Shown here: piece after piece, positions 1 to 12,858 of the stretch
Layout: the number at the start of each line of letters is the position of its first letter
Numbering within the stretch: position 1 is the stretch's first letter
Source of the DNA: Seiridium cupressi
Lineage: Eukaryota > Ascomycota > Sordariomycetes > Amphisphaeriales > Sporocadaceae
DNA length: 64,000 nt
Direction: 5' to 3'
NCBI GenBank assembly: GCA_036674765.1
Contig: JARVKI010000014.1
Span: 536,022-600,021 of the forward strand
The notes under the pieces: model-generated
Told to the model about the DNA's origin: nothing
Seen by the model: only the letters and a program-made list of their open reading frames with translations
Database searches by the model: none
Position numbers and translations under genes: made by a program

Positions 1-628
1 AAACATGGCGGCGGATGTTGGTGACGGAATGAAGCAGGTACGCACGGCGCTGGTAAGGTGAGCGGTTTCAGCGAGCGCCGTTGGGATCCTCGAATCGGCG
101 CAGGGAACCCATGGAACCATGGATCTATTGATAGTCGATGGGACGAACCAGGTCGCATGGGGGCAGTTTCCTCTCCCAAACCGAAACGACCAGCCTTCTC
201 ATACCGTCGGACCGCGGCAACGCCCAAGAGCTGTGGCCCAAACGAAGGCCTGCAAACTGACGTCAGCAGAGTGAGGGTTCTGACCTGCTGTTCTGGGCCA
301 GGTTGTGAGGCATCGCCGCTTGACGATGCACTGACCAGGCGGCACGCTTCATGCCGAGTATGGTGTAGATGAGCTACATGAAGGTTCGACGCTGGCCACG
401 ACCGAGACGCTTCTCCGCGATGTTTGAGAGACGGACCCATTGCGACGGGAGCGCCCTGTGGCTCCTCATTCGCGGCAAGCCACGGCCCCTAGGGCGGGGC
501 GGCGGGTAGCGCAGGTCTTCGTCGCGCTCGTTAGAGGCGTCAGGCGTCCGGCTCGCCGTTGCGATGGGGCGTTTGCTCAAATCTGGAAGGCCGCAGCTCT
601 GCACGTCGTCGATTGAGCCAGTCATCGC
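1..628. other. Upstream intergenic region
   Basis: No supported gene. Short open frames on both strands (for example 58-372 plus and 374-733 minus) have low-complexity, Arg-rich translations typical of GC-rich non-coding DNA and no recognisable domain. The segment probably holds the promoter and 5' leader of the aminopeptidase gene that starts near 629 or 653. The window may also cut off the end of an upstream gene that I cannot see. Confidence 0.5.
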
Positions 629-2821
629 GTGGTGTCGCCTGCCCGCCTGCAAATGAGGGGCCAGACTATCTTCGCGAGGGGCAGCCTGCTTTTGAAGAGC
701 GTTCACATCACCATCCGCAGCCCTTCGTTCCAATCGACAGGCTCAGCACTGGGCCAACAGCAGAGGCGTCGTTACAGCTCCGGCACCACAAAGATGGCTC
801 CGCGCGACCCCAACACCCTGTCCAATTACGGCGAGTGGTTGACCAAGCACACCACCGTCAACTTCCGCGTCAACTTCGACAAGCAACGCCTCGAAGGGTC
901 CGTCTCCCTCGACCTGGAATCGCTGACCGAGAAGGAGAGCAAGGAGATCATCCTCGACACCAACCATTTGCATGTCTCGTCGGTTAAACTCAATTCGTCT
1001 GACTCGGAATGGAAGGTCAAGGAGAGGGTCGAGCCGTATGGCTCCCCTCTCCATGTCTCAGTGCCTAATGGCGCATCAAAGGGCGAGTTAGTGCAGGTGG
1101 AAATCGCCGTCGAAACCACCTCCGAGTGTGCTGGTCTGCAGTGGATGTCCCCTGCTCAAACAGGAAACAAGAAGCATCCATACGTGTACTCGCAATGTCA
1201 AGCTATCCTGGCGCGCTCCGTCTTTCCCTGCCAGGACACGCCAGATGTGAAATCGACCTTTACGTTCAACATCACTTCTCCTCTCCCCGTGGTCGCCAGT
1301 GGCGTGCCCGTACCCTCCGAAGCTTCGGGCGAGGGTGAGAAGCTATTCCAGTTTGAGCAAAAAGTCCCGATCCCGTCGTATCTCTTCGCCCTCGCCTCGG
1401 GAGACCTAGAGACCGCCCGCATCGGCAAAAACTCCTGGGTGGCTACAGGTCCTGAAGCTATCAAAGGCGCACAATGGGAGCTTGAGGGTGATATGGACAA
1501 GTTCCTGGACATTGCCCAGAAACTTGTCTTTGACTACCAATGGGGCGAGTACAATGTATTAGTCCTTCCGCCAAGTTTTGCCTACGGAGGTGAGTTTAGA
1601 TACATTGCTCGAATCTGTGAAAGTACTAAGTATAATCCTAGGCATGGAGAACCCTATCTTCACCTTTGCGACTCCCACCATCATCAGTGGTGATCGACAG
1701 AACGTGGATGTCATTGCTCATGAGCTGAGTCACAGCTGGAGCGGCAATCTTGTCACAAGCTGTAGTTGGGAGCACTTGTAAGTTAGTATTTGCTTGAGAC
1801 GATGTCGTACTGAGAGTTATGATAGCTGGTTGAACGAGGGCTGGACCACCTACTTGGAGCGACGTATTGGCGCTGCGATTCATGGTGCCCCGCAATTTGA
1901 CTTCTCAGCAATCATTGGCTGGAAAGCATTGGGTGAGTCCCTCGAATACAGGTCTCGTGATGAGCGCAAGCTAATTGTGCTTCTAAAGAGGACACTGTGA
2001 AGCTTTTCGGAGCCGACCACGAATACACCAAGCTCATTATAAGCCACAAGGGTGTGGATCCTGAAGATGCCTTCAGCACTGTGCCATACGAAAAGGGCTT
2101 CCATTTCCTATGGTACTTGGACAAGCTAGTCGGCCGCGAACACTTCGACAAGTTCATCCCACACTACTTCAAAACTTGGGCTCGCAAGAGTCTCGATTCC
2201 TTTGAGTTTAAACAAACCTTCCTTGACTTCTTTAACTCATACGGCAACAACGAGATTAAGGAGAAGATTGCCCAGATTCCTTGGGAGGAGCGATTCTACA
2301 CACCTGGTCTTCCACCCAAGCCTGACTTTGACACCTCATACGTCGATAGCTGCTTGGCGCTGGCTGAAAAGTGGAAGCAAGATGTGAGTATCAAAGCCTC
2401 TCAGGATATTTGCACGAGATGCTGACCTATCATGCAGGATTTCAGGCCTGATCTCAAAGATATTGAGACATTCACGGCCAATCAGACCCTTGTCTTCTTA
2501 CAAGCCGTACAAAACTTCTCCCCGGCCATTTCGGCTGAGCGATCTCACCTGATCGGTAGCACATACGAGATCAGTACGTCAAAGAACATCGAACTGAAAT
2601 CAGCTTACTATAGTATCGCTTTGCGCGCTGGGGACAAGTCAGAATTCCCTGGCATTGTTGAGCTCTTGGGTAGTGTCGGTCGGATGAAGTTCGTGCGACC
2701 ACTATACAGAGGCCTCGTTGCTTTGGACAGGGATCTGGCTGTTAAGACTTTCGAGAAGAACAGAAACTTCTACCCTTCGACGACGAAGGGGCAGCTGGCT
2801 AAGGACCTAGGCTTAAAATAA
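629..2821 (+). CDS. Leukotriene A4 hydrolase / M1 aminopeptidase (bifunctional, likely mitochondrial form)
   Basis: Zinc metallopeptidase of family M1, LTA4-hydrolase type: it removes N-terminal residues from peptides and in this family can also open epoxides. I read five exons: 629-1590 (approximate end), about 1645-1777, 1826-1932, 1989-2383 and 2438-2821, all with GT-AG introns and continuous frame. Diagnostic motifs are a split substrate-binding GGMENPIF (across intron 1), the zinc site HELSHSW, and the third zinc ligand in WLNEGWT, which is rebuilt only by splicing intron 2. The C-terminal helical domain ([19 protein letters not shown]) follows and ends in GLK. The first ~55 residues before [15 protein letters not shown] are Arg/Ser-rich without acidic residues and end in RRRYSS, like a mitochondrial presequence. 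The Met at 794 gives the usual cytosolic start. Starts at 629, 653 (MRGQ) and 794 are all possible. Family call is secure; exact start is not. Confidence 0.93.
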
Positions 2822-4917
2822 GTTACTTATGTCCTGTTTAGCAGTGCATATGGAATATATCATCCATCTAGCGATAGTCCTATCCAACTGAATAGTACTT
2901 GCGCTTGAACGCATCCTACTCAAACAATAGTTTTCTACATTGCAAGGAGTCAAATGACTGTAAGAGTGTAAAAGTCTTTACAGATTCTTGCGGTAGCCCC
3001 GCTTACCATCATGATATCCAGAAGTTCTATGGAAACAGGGTCATTATTATCATTGTGATCAAATCCAAACCGTGAAGTTCCCTGCACCTATCTCCTGCCA
3101 CATTTGGCTTTCACTTTGGCAGTTCTCTAGGCTAGGACATCTTTCTAATCCTTAGACGAGTATTATCAGAGATTTGGATTACTATATCACGTAACCCACA
3201 ATGCCAGGCCAAGGTCCCTAACGATATCCTATCTGACCCTACGCATTAATTTTCCTCTTTCAATCCGGCCAATCCAGTCAATTTGCTATATGGTTGAAGC
3301 CAGATTCTCGTAGCTTCCACTGTTTGATATATGGCCGAGAAATAGCTATCTGCTCTACCTACCTTGTCAGACGTTCAACTGATGTCAACGAGTGCTATGA
3401 AGCCTGCCAAAGTTTAATCGGAGAGCTTATTTTCGTCGCAGGTATATTGCGGGTTGACAACTGACTGTTGTGAAATAGATATGCATATTGCGCCAAAACG
3501 GCACGGTTTCTCCCGGCTTGATTTCGTCACTGAGTTCATTAAGTCTGAATGGGATGATCCAGGCACGGAGCACTCTGTCCTGCCCAAATGCCGTACTTTC
3601 GCGCCCGTACTCCGGCACCGGATACTGCGGCCAGTGCAGGATGGGTTAACGCATTTCCCGTCGCAATGAACTTGTCCGAGGGCATTCTTCGATGATGCCT
3701 TATCCAAACAAAGCTTCCGGCAAACGACAGGCCATTATTGTCTAAAGAAAAGAAACGGTGTGAACAGCCCTGGACCATCGAGCATGGCAGCCTTCTAAGT
3801 ATTTGTACTTGCGAGAAGAGTGAACAGGAGGGGTTCACCTACTGCATTCCGAATCCGCCAGGACGGTTGTCAATACAAACATGTCTTCGTGGGTATCTTT
3901 GGTAGATATTGAAGTGTAGAGATTTTCAGTGTTTGTCCTAAAGATAACGTGTGTTGAAATGTAAGCAGTGTAGTGTAAGTAATCGTGTGCAAGTTTGATG
4001 ATTGGGGGTTTGGGGTTTCGTTCCCGGATCAAAGCTACTATAGCCTGCACAATACCGCAACCTCGTGGATTTATTTCAAATGTAGACGTGGTTGAATCTG
4101 GTTTATCCCTGACTGAATAGAATCTCGGGATTTATATGTAGTCGTGTTAAATACCGACTTGTTATATAGCCCAGTTGTGCAGCGATGGTAACTTCATCGG
4201 CCGTCTCCTCTCGGTGATGGGAAAGCCTTTAAGAATTTTTCCCTCTCCATTAGAAAGTTGCCAGGAGAAGGTATATATAGCTTTAGAGGCCTTTGTTATT
4301 GCTGCGTTACTAGATGGCAGAACATGTCATGAATCGTTTTTACTTGGATTTTACATATCTAGCAGTATAACCCCCACTAAGAAGGACAATGGACGAATTC
4401 AACGTCCGGCGATACCTTGTTTATTGCCTATCTGGCTTGCTGCATACCAACATGAGAAGAATGGTAAGAGATATGGGCTATGCACTCTGTTGTGGTATAG
4501 ATGAGCACCCTTTGCTGACTTTCGATGGATTGCAGGGATCCCTGGCGTAGCGCCCGGCTGTCAGATTAGTGATGTGGAGGGATGCGGCTTTTCAAGGCGT
4601 GCTGGTATCCATAATTGTTCAATAGTCCGAATATCATGACGGTTCCCCTCAGCAACCTAGGCCGACTTGAACGAAGATGAGGCGAGATCTGCTGTCGAGG
4701 AGAGGGGAAGGACCGCGTGTTCCGCTCCAGCGATTCTGGACACATCAAGACCCTGGAACCTACTCCACAAATTCCGTGGGATGTGGTGGCATGTGTAGAT
4801 AAAGCTCGACTTCTCTCGAAAAGTATCGATTGATGTAGAAAGTGGTGTGATGCACCTAAACCAGCGATCGTGAATACAGTCAATCAAGTCAATTCGACTG
4901 TGAAGATCATCTTGGCA
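2822..4917. other. Intergenic region, no supported gene
   Basis: About 2.1 kb between two plus-strand genes. Open frames here (3454-3669, 3835-4050, 4175-4504) are short, overlap one another on opposite strands and show no domain, signal peptide or splice-supported extension. Base composition is mildly AT-rich. The last ~150 bases before 4918 probably hold the promoter and leader of the oxidoreductase gene. Confidence 0.6.
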
Positions 4918-6157
4918 ATGGCTTCACGTACGACGAAGCAACTGATCTTGGCAAACCCACCAACGGGTCTGCCGGTGTTCTCTGGCCCGAATGCAACGTT
5001 CGAGCTGCAAACCGTTACCTTGCCTGAGCTCAAGGAAGGAGAGCTAGTAAGTTAGACCATCTGACTGCCTCACCTTCAATGCCTTGTATAGTGCAAAGCC
5101 GAAGAGTATATCGATGCTGACCTGGCGAACCATTAGCTTTGCAAAGTGCATGCCTTCTCGAACGATGCAGGCCAGCGCGGCTTCATCCAGAGCACGGTTT
5201 CTGATGAACGGCTATATGCCCCACCGGTTCACATTGGGTCTCCGTAAGTTCACCCACGATTCATTTGGCCTTTCCCTGGGCATCGTCGAACTGGTGACTA
5301 ACGGCTTTCTGACTATATGCAGAATGCGCTCGGGAGTTATCGCCGAGGTGCTGGAGACGAAGTCATCCAAAATAAAAGTCGGCGATATGATTACCGATTA
5401 CCATCGTGGAATCTGGAGCGAACGCTTGATCGTTAGCGACCAGGAGTGCCAACCGCTGGCGCCGCTCCCCAACGGCTTGTCTTTGACGCACTACGTGGGC
5501 GCCTTCGGCGGCTCTGGCCTTACAGCTTATACGGGACTGCTGTACGCCGGCGGCGCGAAGCGCGACTCGGATCAGACAATCGTGGTCTCGGCCGCTGCCG
5601 GTGCCACGGGGTCCATAGCCGTGCAGGTCGCTGCCAAGATATTCAAGGTTAAGCGTGTTATAGGCATCGCAGGATCAGACGAAAAGTGTGCCTGGGTCAA
5701 GAACATAGGCGCGCACGAGTGTCTCAACTATAGGAGTCCGACTTTCCTAGACGACCTGAAGGCTGCAACGCCTGACGAGGTCGATATATACTTTGATAAC
5801 GTCGGCGGCCCCATTCTAGATGCTTTGCTGCCGCGCATGAAGCGTCTAGGCAGAGGCACCATTGCTGTGTGTGGTGCCGTCGCCCAGTACAATGCGGATG
5901 GCAAGGCTATGGAGCTGCACAACTGGTGCGAGGTCTTTTCAGCGAGGATCACTATCAAAGGATTTATCATGTTCGATTACCTTGAGCATGTTCCTGCCGC
6001 TCTACAGGAGATGGTTGCTGCAGCTGCTGATGGCCGATTGGATCTGTCAGACGCCGAGACTGTGGTGGAGGGGCCCCTTGAGAAGCAGCCGGAAATATGG
6101 ACGCGGCTTTTTACTGGTGACAACAAGGGAAAGCTTGTGACTAAGTTGGTCGCATAG
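4918..6157 (+). CDS. Zinc-independent medium-chain NADP(H)-dependent oxidoreductase (prostaglandin/leukotriene B4 reductase type)
   Basis: Predicted NADPH-dependent alkenal/one reductase of the MDR superfamily, LTB4-dehydrogenase/zeta-crystallin-like branch. These enzymes reduce activated C=C bonds of enones and detoxify reactive aldehydes. Three exons: 4918-5046, 5137-5243, 5323-6157, giving 356 aa. Exon 2 reads LCKVHAFSNDAGQRGFIQ, the conserved family segment. It is reached only if the intron ends at the TAG of 5134-5136, which fixes the splice site. Intron 2 joins GS-P to MRSGVIAEVLE. The Rossmann motif is VSAAAGATGS (AxxGxxG), followed by GIAGSDEKCAWVKNIGAHECLNYRS, then FDNVGG and GRGTIAVCGAVAQYN. 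No zinc-ligand cysteines of classical alcohol dehydrogenases are present, so a zinc-free enzyme is inferred. Physiological substrate is unknown. Neighbours share no obvious pathway. Confidence 0.92.
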
Positions 6158-7317
6158 CGACCGCGGCCTAAATAACGTTGGCTGATTAAGTCACGGAGCG
6201 TATGATGCTAGTTGTTACTTATACCCATTTGACTTATACATTTGTGTGGTCCTGCACCAGTAGTTTTTATAGCCCACCAATGCGATCTTATGCAAAAAAG
6301 AAAATGTCAAGAAGTAGTATAGATCCTCCCAGAACGTTTTATCCCAGTTATACACGGATTCCCAGAGCACTGATGCCTATTTTCTCCAGGGTATCTAATT
6401 ACTTTTCTGCCCATCAGCGATTGTTTATACGTCGAACCTTTCCCACTTCTCAGTCTTCTCCATCCTCCCCTCGTGGTAATAACTATTTCTCTTGTTACTC
6501 GTTCTAGTTAGAGAATGGTCGCGTGAGTTCTCATCCTTTAGGGTCCAAACTGGAAATTCAGGAAAGAAACATATGCCATACTAAAATTGGCATTTACGCA
6601 GTGTGATAGCCAACTGCTTCAGAGCTTGCCCCGTAACATGGCTAATAAAATCGAAGGAAGCAAAAGCCTTATCTCAACCACAGTATCAATCAAAGATGAC
6701 CAGTAGAAGGCTTAGGTTCAAAGCGACACCTACAGAGGGATATGTAACCTTTACGAAGCAGCCGCTTGGCACTCCGGGCAATACTACTGAAAGGGGCGGA
6801 TGGAGTACCTAGCTAGAGTGACACTTGGTTGCCACGGATACCTGATTGCAATCATCAGTATTCTAGGAAACCAAGCCGTGTTGGTGGGTTGCAAGGAGAA
6901 CCCCGATCAGTCAAGTAGCAGTCATTCCATGGGGTTCACAATTGGATTATACCACAAGGTTGAAGATGTCAGTGTTCGCGTTGTGAAAATGTAATTCATT
7001 GCTAATGCGGTGAAATAAGCCCTCATTACAGAGCAGATATCATCCGTCCATTTGTAGGCGACCTAAGCAACATCCAAGCAAGCAAACCTTCATAAGAAAT
7101 TCCGTACAATGATTGGGGAAAGGCAATCGAGTTCCCTGCGATCTGCTAAACCATGTCCTATCCCGGTCTGTCGTCCTGCCTTAAATCAACTACGGAGACC
7201 ATCTTAGCCTAACGCCATCTGACCAACCATGGCAATTGCAAATCTTCGTGCCATAATGTCATTAATTTCTCATAGGGAACCGTCGCAAGCATCAACCAGC
7301 TTGCTCAAAAGACGTGA
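6158..7317. other. Intergenic region (shared 3' side of convergent genes)
   Basis: Lies between the 3' ends of a plus-strand gene and a minus-strand gene, so it should hold two terminator/polyadenylation regions. Open frames at 6202-6507, 6603-6812 and 6800-6994 have no domain or plausible splicing partner. I see no RNA gene or repeat. Confidence 0.6.
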
Positions 7318-10118
7318 TTAGACAATCTGCGGTGCGGTAGCAGCGAGGCCGGCGAAGAGAAGAGCAGCACTCGTCACTCCACTAACAACACTGACAGAAG
7401 CATACTTTGCAAACTTGCTGAATCGACGTCTTTTGGCAGGTCTGACATCACGCTGAGCTGGAACAGGAGGGACCACAGGGGATGCAGCTGCGACCTCGGT
7501 GGCTGCCGAGATTGTCCGTCCACTCAGCACAGGGTCAGCATTATCAGAGACAACTGCTTCAGCCTCTGCCTCTCCCTTCTTCGAAGCACCGACAGTTTGT
7601 GCAGCCGGACCAGCACCAAGGACGATGTCTGATTGCAGAAAACCGGGGGAGGCAGGTGCTGGGGATGAGCGAACATTGTAGGACTCGTCTTCCACCTCTG
7701 GGAATACCTCGTCGTAAGAACGCTTGGGAGGACGAGGGCTGTTGTCACTACCACTGCCTAGAATAGGAGAGGCTTCCTTAGACTCTTGAGAAATCAAGAA
7801 CTTCACCGCTAGACGACGGCGACTTCGAGTCGCATCATTCTCGGGTTTCTTCTTGCTCTCCACAAAAGTGGATGCACTAGTCATATCCACCTCAGGACTT
7901 TGTAGTCGTGTGCGCTCGTCAGACAGTGGCAGTGAGTAGTTGTGGGGCTCTTTCAGGAAAGCTTCGCCGACTGGAGTCCATGCCGATGTGAGCACCGGGG
8001 GCTGCTTTGGACCGTGTCGTGTCTCCAAGACTATGTCAGCCATGGAATCTCTGGCGGAGTCGGGCTCTCTCCATGGAGGCAGGGTGACCCAGAGTGGTGG
8101 TCCCTTTGTTGCATCAGGTGCACGAGTGGCCGGAGAGGTCGAATTTGAGGCGGCGTCGTCTGCAGCCTTGCTCGCAGTGGCGGTAGGGGGATTCGCCTGG
8201 ATGAGAGGGTTGCTCATTACGGATGCTCGATTGTGGTCTCTGGCGGCGAAGAATTCGTACTTTCCGGTTCGCTCGCCAAGTGCCTGAGTCGTCGATGAGA
8301 ATTGATGGGATTCGGTCTTTGTCAGACTAGGTTTGGTCAACATGGCGCCGGAAGGACTTAGATGCCGGTCGTCCGTGAGCAGGGTGTCTGGACGATACAT
8401 GAATCGCTTGCTAGGAGTATCGCCCGTTTGTGCCATAGGCCGAACATGAATGAGAGGTGCGGTTGGGGGAATGGCAGATGAAATATCATAGGAGTATGGG
8501 GCGGCGTTCGGCATGATCGGTGAAGATGAGGACTGGACAGCGACATTTGGAGAGTTGCTCCTGTCGAACAAGCTAGAATCCATCGGATCATCCTCGTCCT
8601 CACTATCCTCACTACCTGAAGACATGTCCTCTTCCCAACAACGGGCGTTATGGAGACCTGCAGAAACCCAATTAGTATGGGGAATATCTCCCAAGCAAGC
8701 CGACTCACTATCTTCATCACACTCGTCTTCCTCGTCATGTTCATCGCAAAAGTTAACATCGTGTTCCGACTCGCCAGCCAAGGAATCGTCATCCGAATCA
8801 CTATTCTCGTCACTGCTTCCGCTAGTCACATCGGTTCGTTCTAAATCAGAAGTGGTGTCATCGTCATCCATAGGAGCGAGGAAAGTGTTAGACACATCCG
8901 GACTTCCAGGAGCCTCTCCAGCCTCGGAGTCAGTCTCATATAGGGGTGACTGGGCAAACAAGGCTCCTTCTGGTGCGTACGACTCATCTGGCGTCGATGG
9001 ATTCGGATAAGAACGATGGCGAGATTCCTCGTCCGACAAGTAGTCCAGAGCGGACGATTCACTGTCGCTGTGAATACTCATTGGTGATGAGGCCCTAAGG
9101 GAAGCAGCAGGGGAGGGTCTGCCAGATTGAGGATCGCGAGCTTCAGGTTCCGACGTCAGGTCAATAACATCCGAATCAAGGTTTCCTACGGTCGTGGTGG
9201 ATGTGAAATTCTTGGAGGGTGACTGCTGCTTGGGAAGAGGCGATCCGGTAAGATCAATAGGGAAATCTGGCTGTGGCTGCTTCATTTGCGATGGAAGAGG
9301 CTTGTCAGTCTCGAGGATATCGTCGTCACTGATCAGGTCTTCGTCGTCGTAGTCAGGAACAGAAAAGGTATTGGTGGGAGTAGCACGATTGGAGATGGCT
9401 GAGGGCAAATTCCTTAAATATGCCGTTAGCTTTGCCGCGACAAACGGAGTTACTTAATTTCAGCGAAACTTACTCTTGGTTCCAGCTTAGCTCCACATGT
9501 ACTGTGCAAGGCGGAAATGTCTGCTGGCCTCGATAAATATCGGTACCAAATCGAATAATGTCTCCGTCTCTTAATGATACCTTCTCCCGAGTACAGATTC
9601 GGTCTTCTTTATCCTCGTGTTCGGATCGGCGGAAGGTGCCGTGAAGCGATCCGGTGTCTTCGATTAGAACGGTCTATTTCTAGTCAGTCATGTTCTGTTG
9701 GACTTGTCATATACTAGGCTGCGCGGTGTAGTGGTTGGAGACGCACCTTCTGATCAAAATCGGCCGTCAATTCAGCATGTTCCCGGGACATGACTGGACT
9801 ATCAAACCAGGCATTCTCTTCCGCTGCTACGAATCCTTTGCTTTCCTGCTTGGATGCTCGTCCGACACGAACAGTCGGACGATCCTTCGTCAAGGTGATG
9901 TTACGTGTAGGTACAACAAATTGTGGACCGGCGTCGCGCGCGGTGAGCTTCACAATGACTGCCACCATGTTAGAAGGAGCAGAGTAATGTATGTCTTTAG
10001 AAACATAACGTAGGGAGGAGCCAGGAAAAGCTTCTGAGAAGGATAAGAGCGGATGGTGAGCTGCAGAGTTAGACATACCGTCGCATTTGTCCCTGGTGGG
10101 ACTTCCCGTAGAAGCCAT
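7318..10118 (-). CDS. FHA-domain protein with acidic disordered middle and C-terminal hydrophobic tail
   Basis: Forkhead-associated domain protein; FHA domains bind phosphothreonine peptides. Exons in transcript order: 10118-10079, 9958-9747, 9673-9474, 9412-7318, about 848 aa. The 120-bp first intron (GTATGT donor, CTAAC 12 nt before AG) joins MASTGSPTRDKCD directly to VIVKLTARD. Exons 2-3 carry the FHA core: RVGRAS, a SREHAEL-type loop, then LIEDTGSLHGTF and REKVSLRDGDIIRFG. The remaining ~700 residues are Ser/Asp/Glu-rich, with acidic runs around DDEDEDDEED-like stretches, and contain no recognised domain. The C-terminus has a basic KRRRFSKF patch followed by ~25 hydrophobic residues ending in APQIV, which suggests a tail anchor in ER or nuclear envelope. 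It could be a divergent SLMAP/Far9/Far10-like STRIPAK protein, but I see no coiled coil, so function is left open. A candidate 51-bp in-frame intron lies at 8658-8708. Confidence 0.88.
8658..8708 (-). other. Candidate 51-bp in-frame intron or retained intron inside the FHA gene
   Basis: On the minus strand the segment begins GTGAGT, has ACTAAT about 14 nt before the end, and finishes TTCTGCAG, an excellent fungal intron. Its length is 51 (17 codons) and it contains no stop, so the reading frame stays open whether it is spliced or retained. Splicing would join DED to SLHNARCWEE and remove a locally non-acidic stretch from an otherwise acidic region, which favours it being a real intron. Confidence 0.6.
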
Positions 10119-12858
10119 GTCGCTCGAGTTCTAGGGGTCGCGGGGGTAAGATAGCACTTGAAGTCTGGATGCCGGTGTACTATGTATGCATGTATCTTGC
10201 TCAAAAGTTCGCTCAACGACGCTGGCAAAACCGAGGCCGTACCAGGTGTTGCCAACGCGTGACGAACCCGGGAATTCCGAAGTTTGAGAAGAAAGGCGAT
10301 GGTTGTATTTGTGAGCTGACTGCGCTGTCAACTCGGAGCTCACCCGAGTAAGTTGTGAAGTACTGGGATCAGAAGGTGATAACAGCACGGCTGTTGTACG
10401 TCGAAAGCGGATCGAGGTGCTGGGTGCGATGAACCCCGACGGAGATTCAACACTTGCGGTTAAGGAGAGATAGAAATCAAATCGAACAGCCAAATAGAAT
10501 GGTTCTGGGGAGGGGAAGGTGCGAGTTGAAGTTGAAGTGAAGGTGAGGCCTGGGGAGGGTAGTTGCTTGCTTTCTGGCCAATGGCGAAACGGGCTCAGGC
10601 CGAGGCGGGGCAGTCGAGTGTCAGAAGGAGCAGGCAGAACACCCGATAAGCGGCCTGGGGTGCTTTATCGCTGCCTCTCCACCCGGAGCGCGTTGAATGC
10701 AATAACTTGAATTTCTTACGACAACTGGCCCGGATAAACTTGAAAAAGACTCCAGTTTACTATAGAGTGCTACTGAACATGATGCACACATTGAAACTAC
10801 AGTCGAGGGTTTGGAGGTCGCGCAAAGGATCGATCAACGCTTCTGGCTGTTGGTCGGAGCTCTTATCCTGATACTTGGCTAGGCACTTTAGGCGATAAGG
10901 TTACAAGGGTCCTTGGGCGGGCTTTGGTGGGGTTGCCGCCTGATAGCCTGGGCGTACCCCGCCATACCTTGATGATAACCACCAAACCCTCTTTCTGCCA
11001 GTGGGGAGGCATGGCTGAAGACTCTCTTTGGAGGCTGCGCTCGTGTGATTTCCTGATGGAAGCGATCCAGTCGAGCCGGAAATGATGGAAATATGTACAG
11101 CAGATGCACGATCCAAAGTTGTTTGTCTGTCAACTTTGACAGCACTCGCCCTTAGAATAGCTTTGGCTAGCACGAGATACTTGGGCCTTGACAGCCGCTA
11201 TCGAGGCTGGTCCGGAAGGTTGTCCGCATGACTGCTTGATGAGTTGGCCCCCAGAGCCAATGCTCATCCATTGGCCCAATTGCGCGAGCTTCTTGGGCTA
11301 CTCTGGAGACTACGTAACAAACCGGGCGAGCAGAGGTGCCAAAAGATCGCAAAGTTCCTTTCGGTCTGTACACACGTGCATCGAGCAGTGGTCTTATTCA
11401 ATACTAGGTTCGATCCCGGGCCAGGAAGCGTACGCATTTTGTCGGTCATTACCATTCTTCGAGGAACCAACAAGCTGCCAGTGCAACCCCCGAGATAATG
11501 AGCCATGCAATAGACCCTCGTATAGGTCCATAGTTGGGATCACCAATATCAAGCTGTGGAAATGCTCGTTCATTGACACTACCACGATATACCCTCCTAA
11601 TCGGACCCTGGAGAAGGGTCGCGATCTTTTATTGGATATTCTTCTCTTACTGTCTTTTACATAGGCATCGTTTTATTCAATGTTATCCCTCTATTTAGTC
11701 AACTTTCCGCCAGAATATCTTGAATGTGCTGAATCTAGGATCTATAATGAACGGGTTATGCAAGGGTTATGCAAGGGTACATTGTAAGCAATGTCTCATC
11801 GAAAGGCGACGAGCATGTCCTGCCGAACCTGTCCGCTACCGTGATCGCAGGTTGCCTTGGGACTTCTTGACTTCTCAGGTACGAGCTCTGAGACATCAGG
11901 CAACTTCCACCATGTGTGGTATCACCCGCGAGGCCACATGCCTCACGTCCAACGCCTTTTCGGGCTAGTAGCCACTCAACGCGCTCCCTGAATCTGAGTC
12001 ACCCCCTTGGCTTCCCGCAGTGGACCTTGCGTTGCGATACGCTGATGGGGTAGACCCCGCGCCTGCTGCATTTCAGCTCCATCGAGGGGCTGCTGGGAAT
12101 CCGGACAGAAAGAATAGACGTCATTTGCGACGAGACAGTTTGAGTGGCATTACTGGCAGTAATTACATATAGACGGGGAGAGCATGAAGCTGCAGAACCG
12201 AGCGCGAAGAGGAGATAATATCATATCACGATCAGTTTCCACGTTTCTGATACTCTTCATCAATCAAATGACACTGGCTGCAAGGGCTTCAACTGCCTAT
12301 GGTATGTTCCTATTGTCCGAATACCCAATGACATCCCGTTGCATTGTATGCAGGGACATGTGGCCATGGAGCCTGGCGCTCCTTAGTGGCAGTATGTTTG
12401 CATCATAGGGCTCTGCTTTCCAGGGTTTAGGTTCCTTGGATGACTGCGACTTGCGTGGAGCGTGTTTCCCGGGTTATTGTTAGGCATCTTTACCCTGCTG
12501 ATTTGAAATCCCCCCATCGTCTCCGCGCCTGCCGTGCTGCAGTATTTGTTAGAAATTCTGGTGCGCACCCACCTATTTTGCCTGGCTCTTCACGACGCCA
12601 CTTCACCTATCTCCGTGACCTTTTCGCACACGGAACAGAAGTGCATATCCCCGAGAATATATGCTTCCAGGCTCACATAAATACCACGCTCCTATGGATT
12701 GTTGCCCGAACTCGAGACTTCACAGCTACAACACCCCATTTACCTAACATTGAGATCCAACAGCCGCAGCACACACGAGGTTTCCTGCGCAACGAAGCTA
12801 TCACATTTCGCACCACCGCAACCGTTGATTTCGCACAGCACATCGCATTTAGAACAAC
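10119..12858. other. Divergent intergenic region, no supported gene
   Basis: 2.7 kb between the FHA gene (minus) and the IFRD gene (plus), so both promoters lie here. Open frames (10131-10493 minus, 11188-11664 plus, 12440-13033 plus) overlap on several frames and have no family features. A small direct repeat, GGGTTATGCAA in two adjacent copies, is at about 11754-11775. Stretches just upstream of 12859 are C-rich and CT-rich like a fungal 5' leader. Confidence 0.55.

Noticed and set aside
9721..9746. GTGTAGTGGTTGGAGAC, resembling a tRNA D-arm/A-box
   Set aside because: It lies within an intron of the FHA gene, and no matching T-arm, anticodon stem or acceptor stem could be paired nearby.
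11407..11422. GGTTCGATCCCGGG, resembling a tRNA T-arm
   Set aside because: The flanking bases do not form the five-pair T stem and no acceptor or D stem is found upstream.
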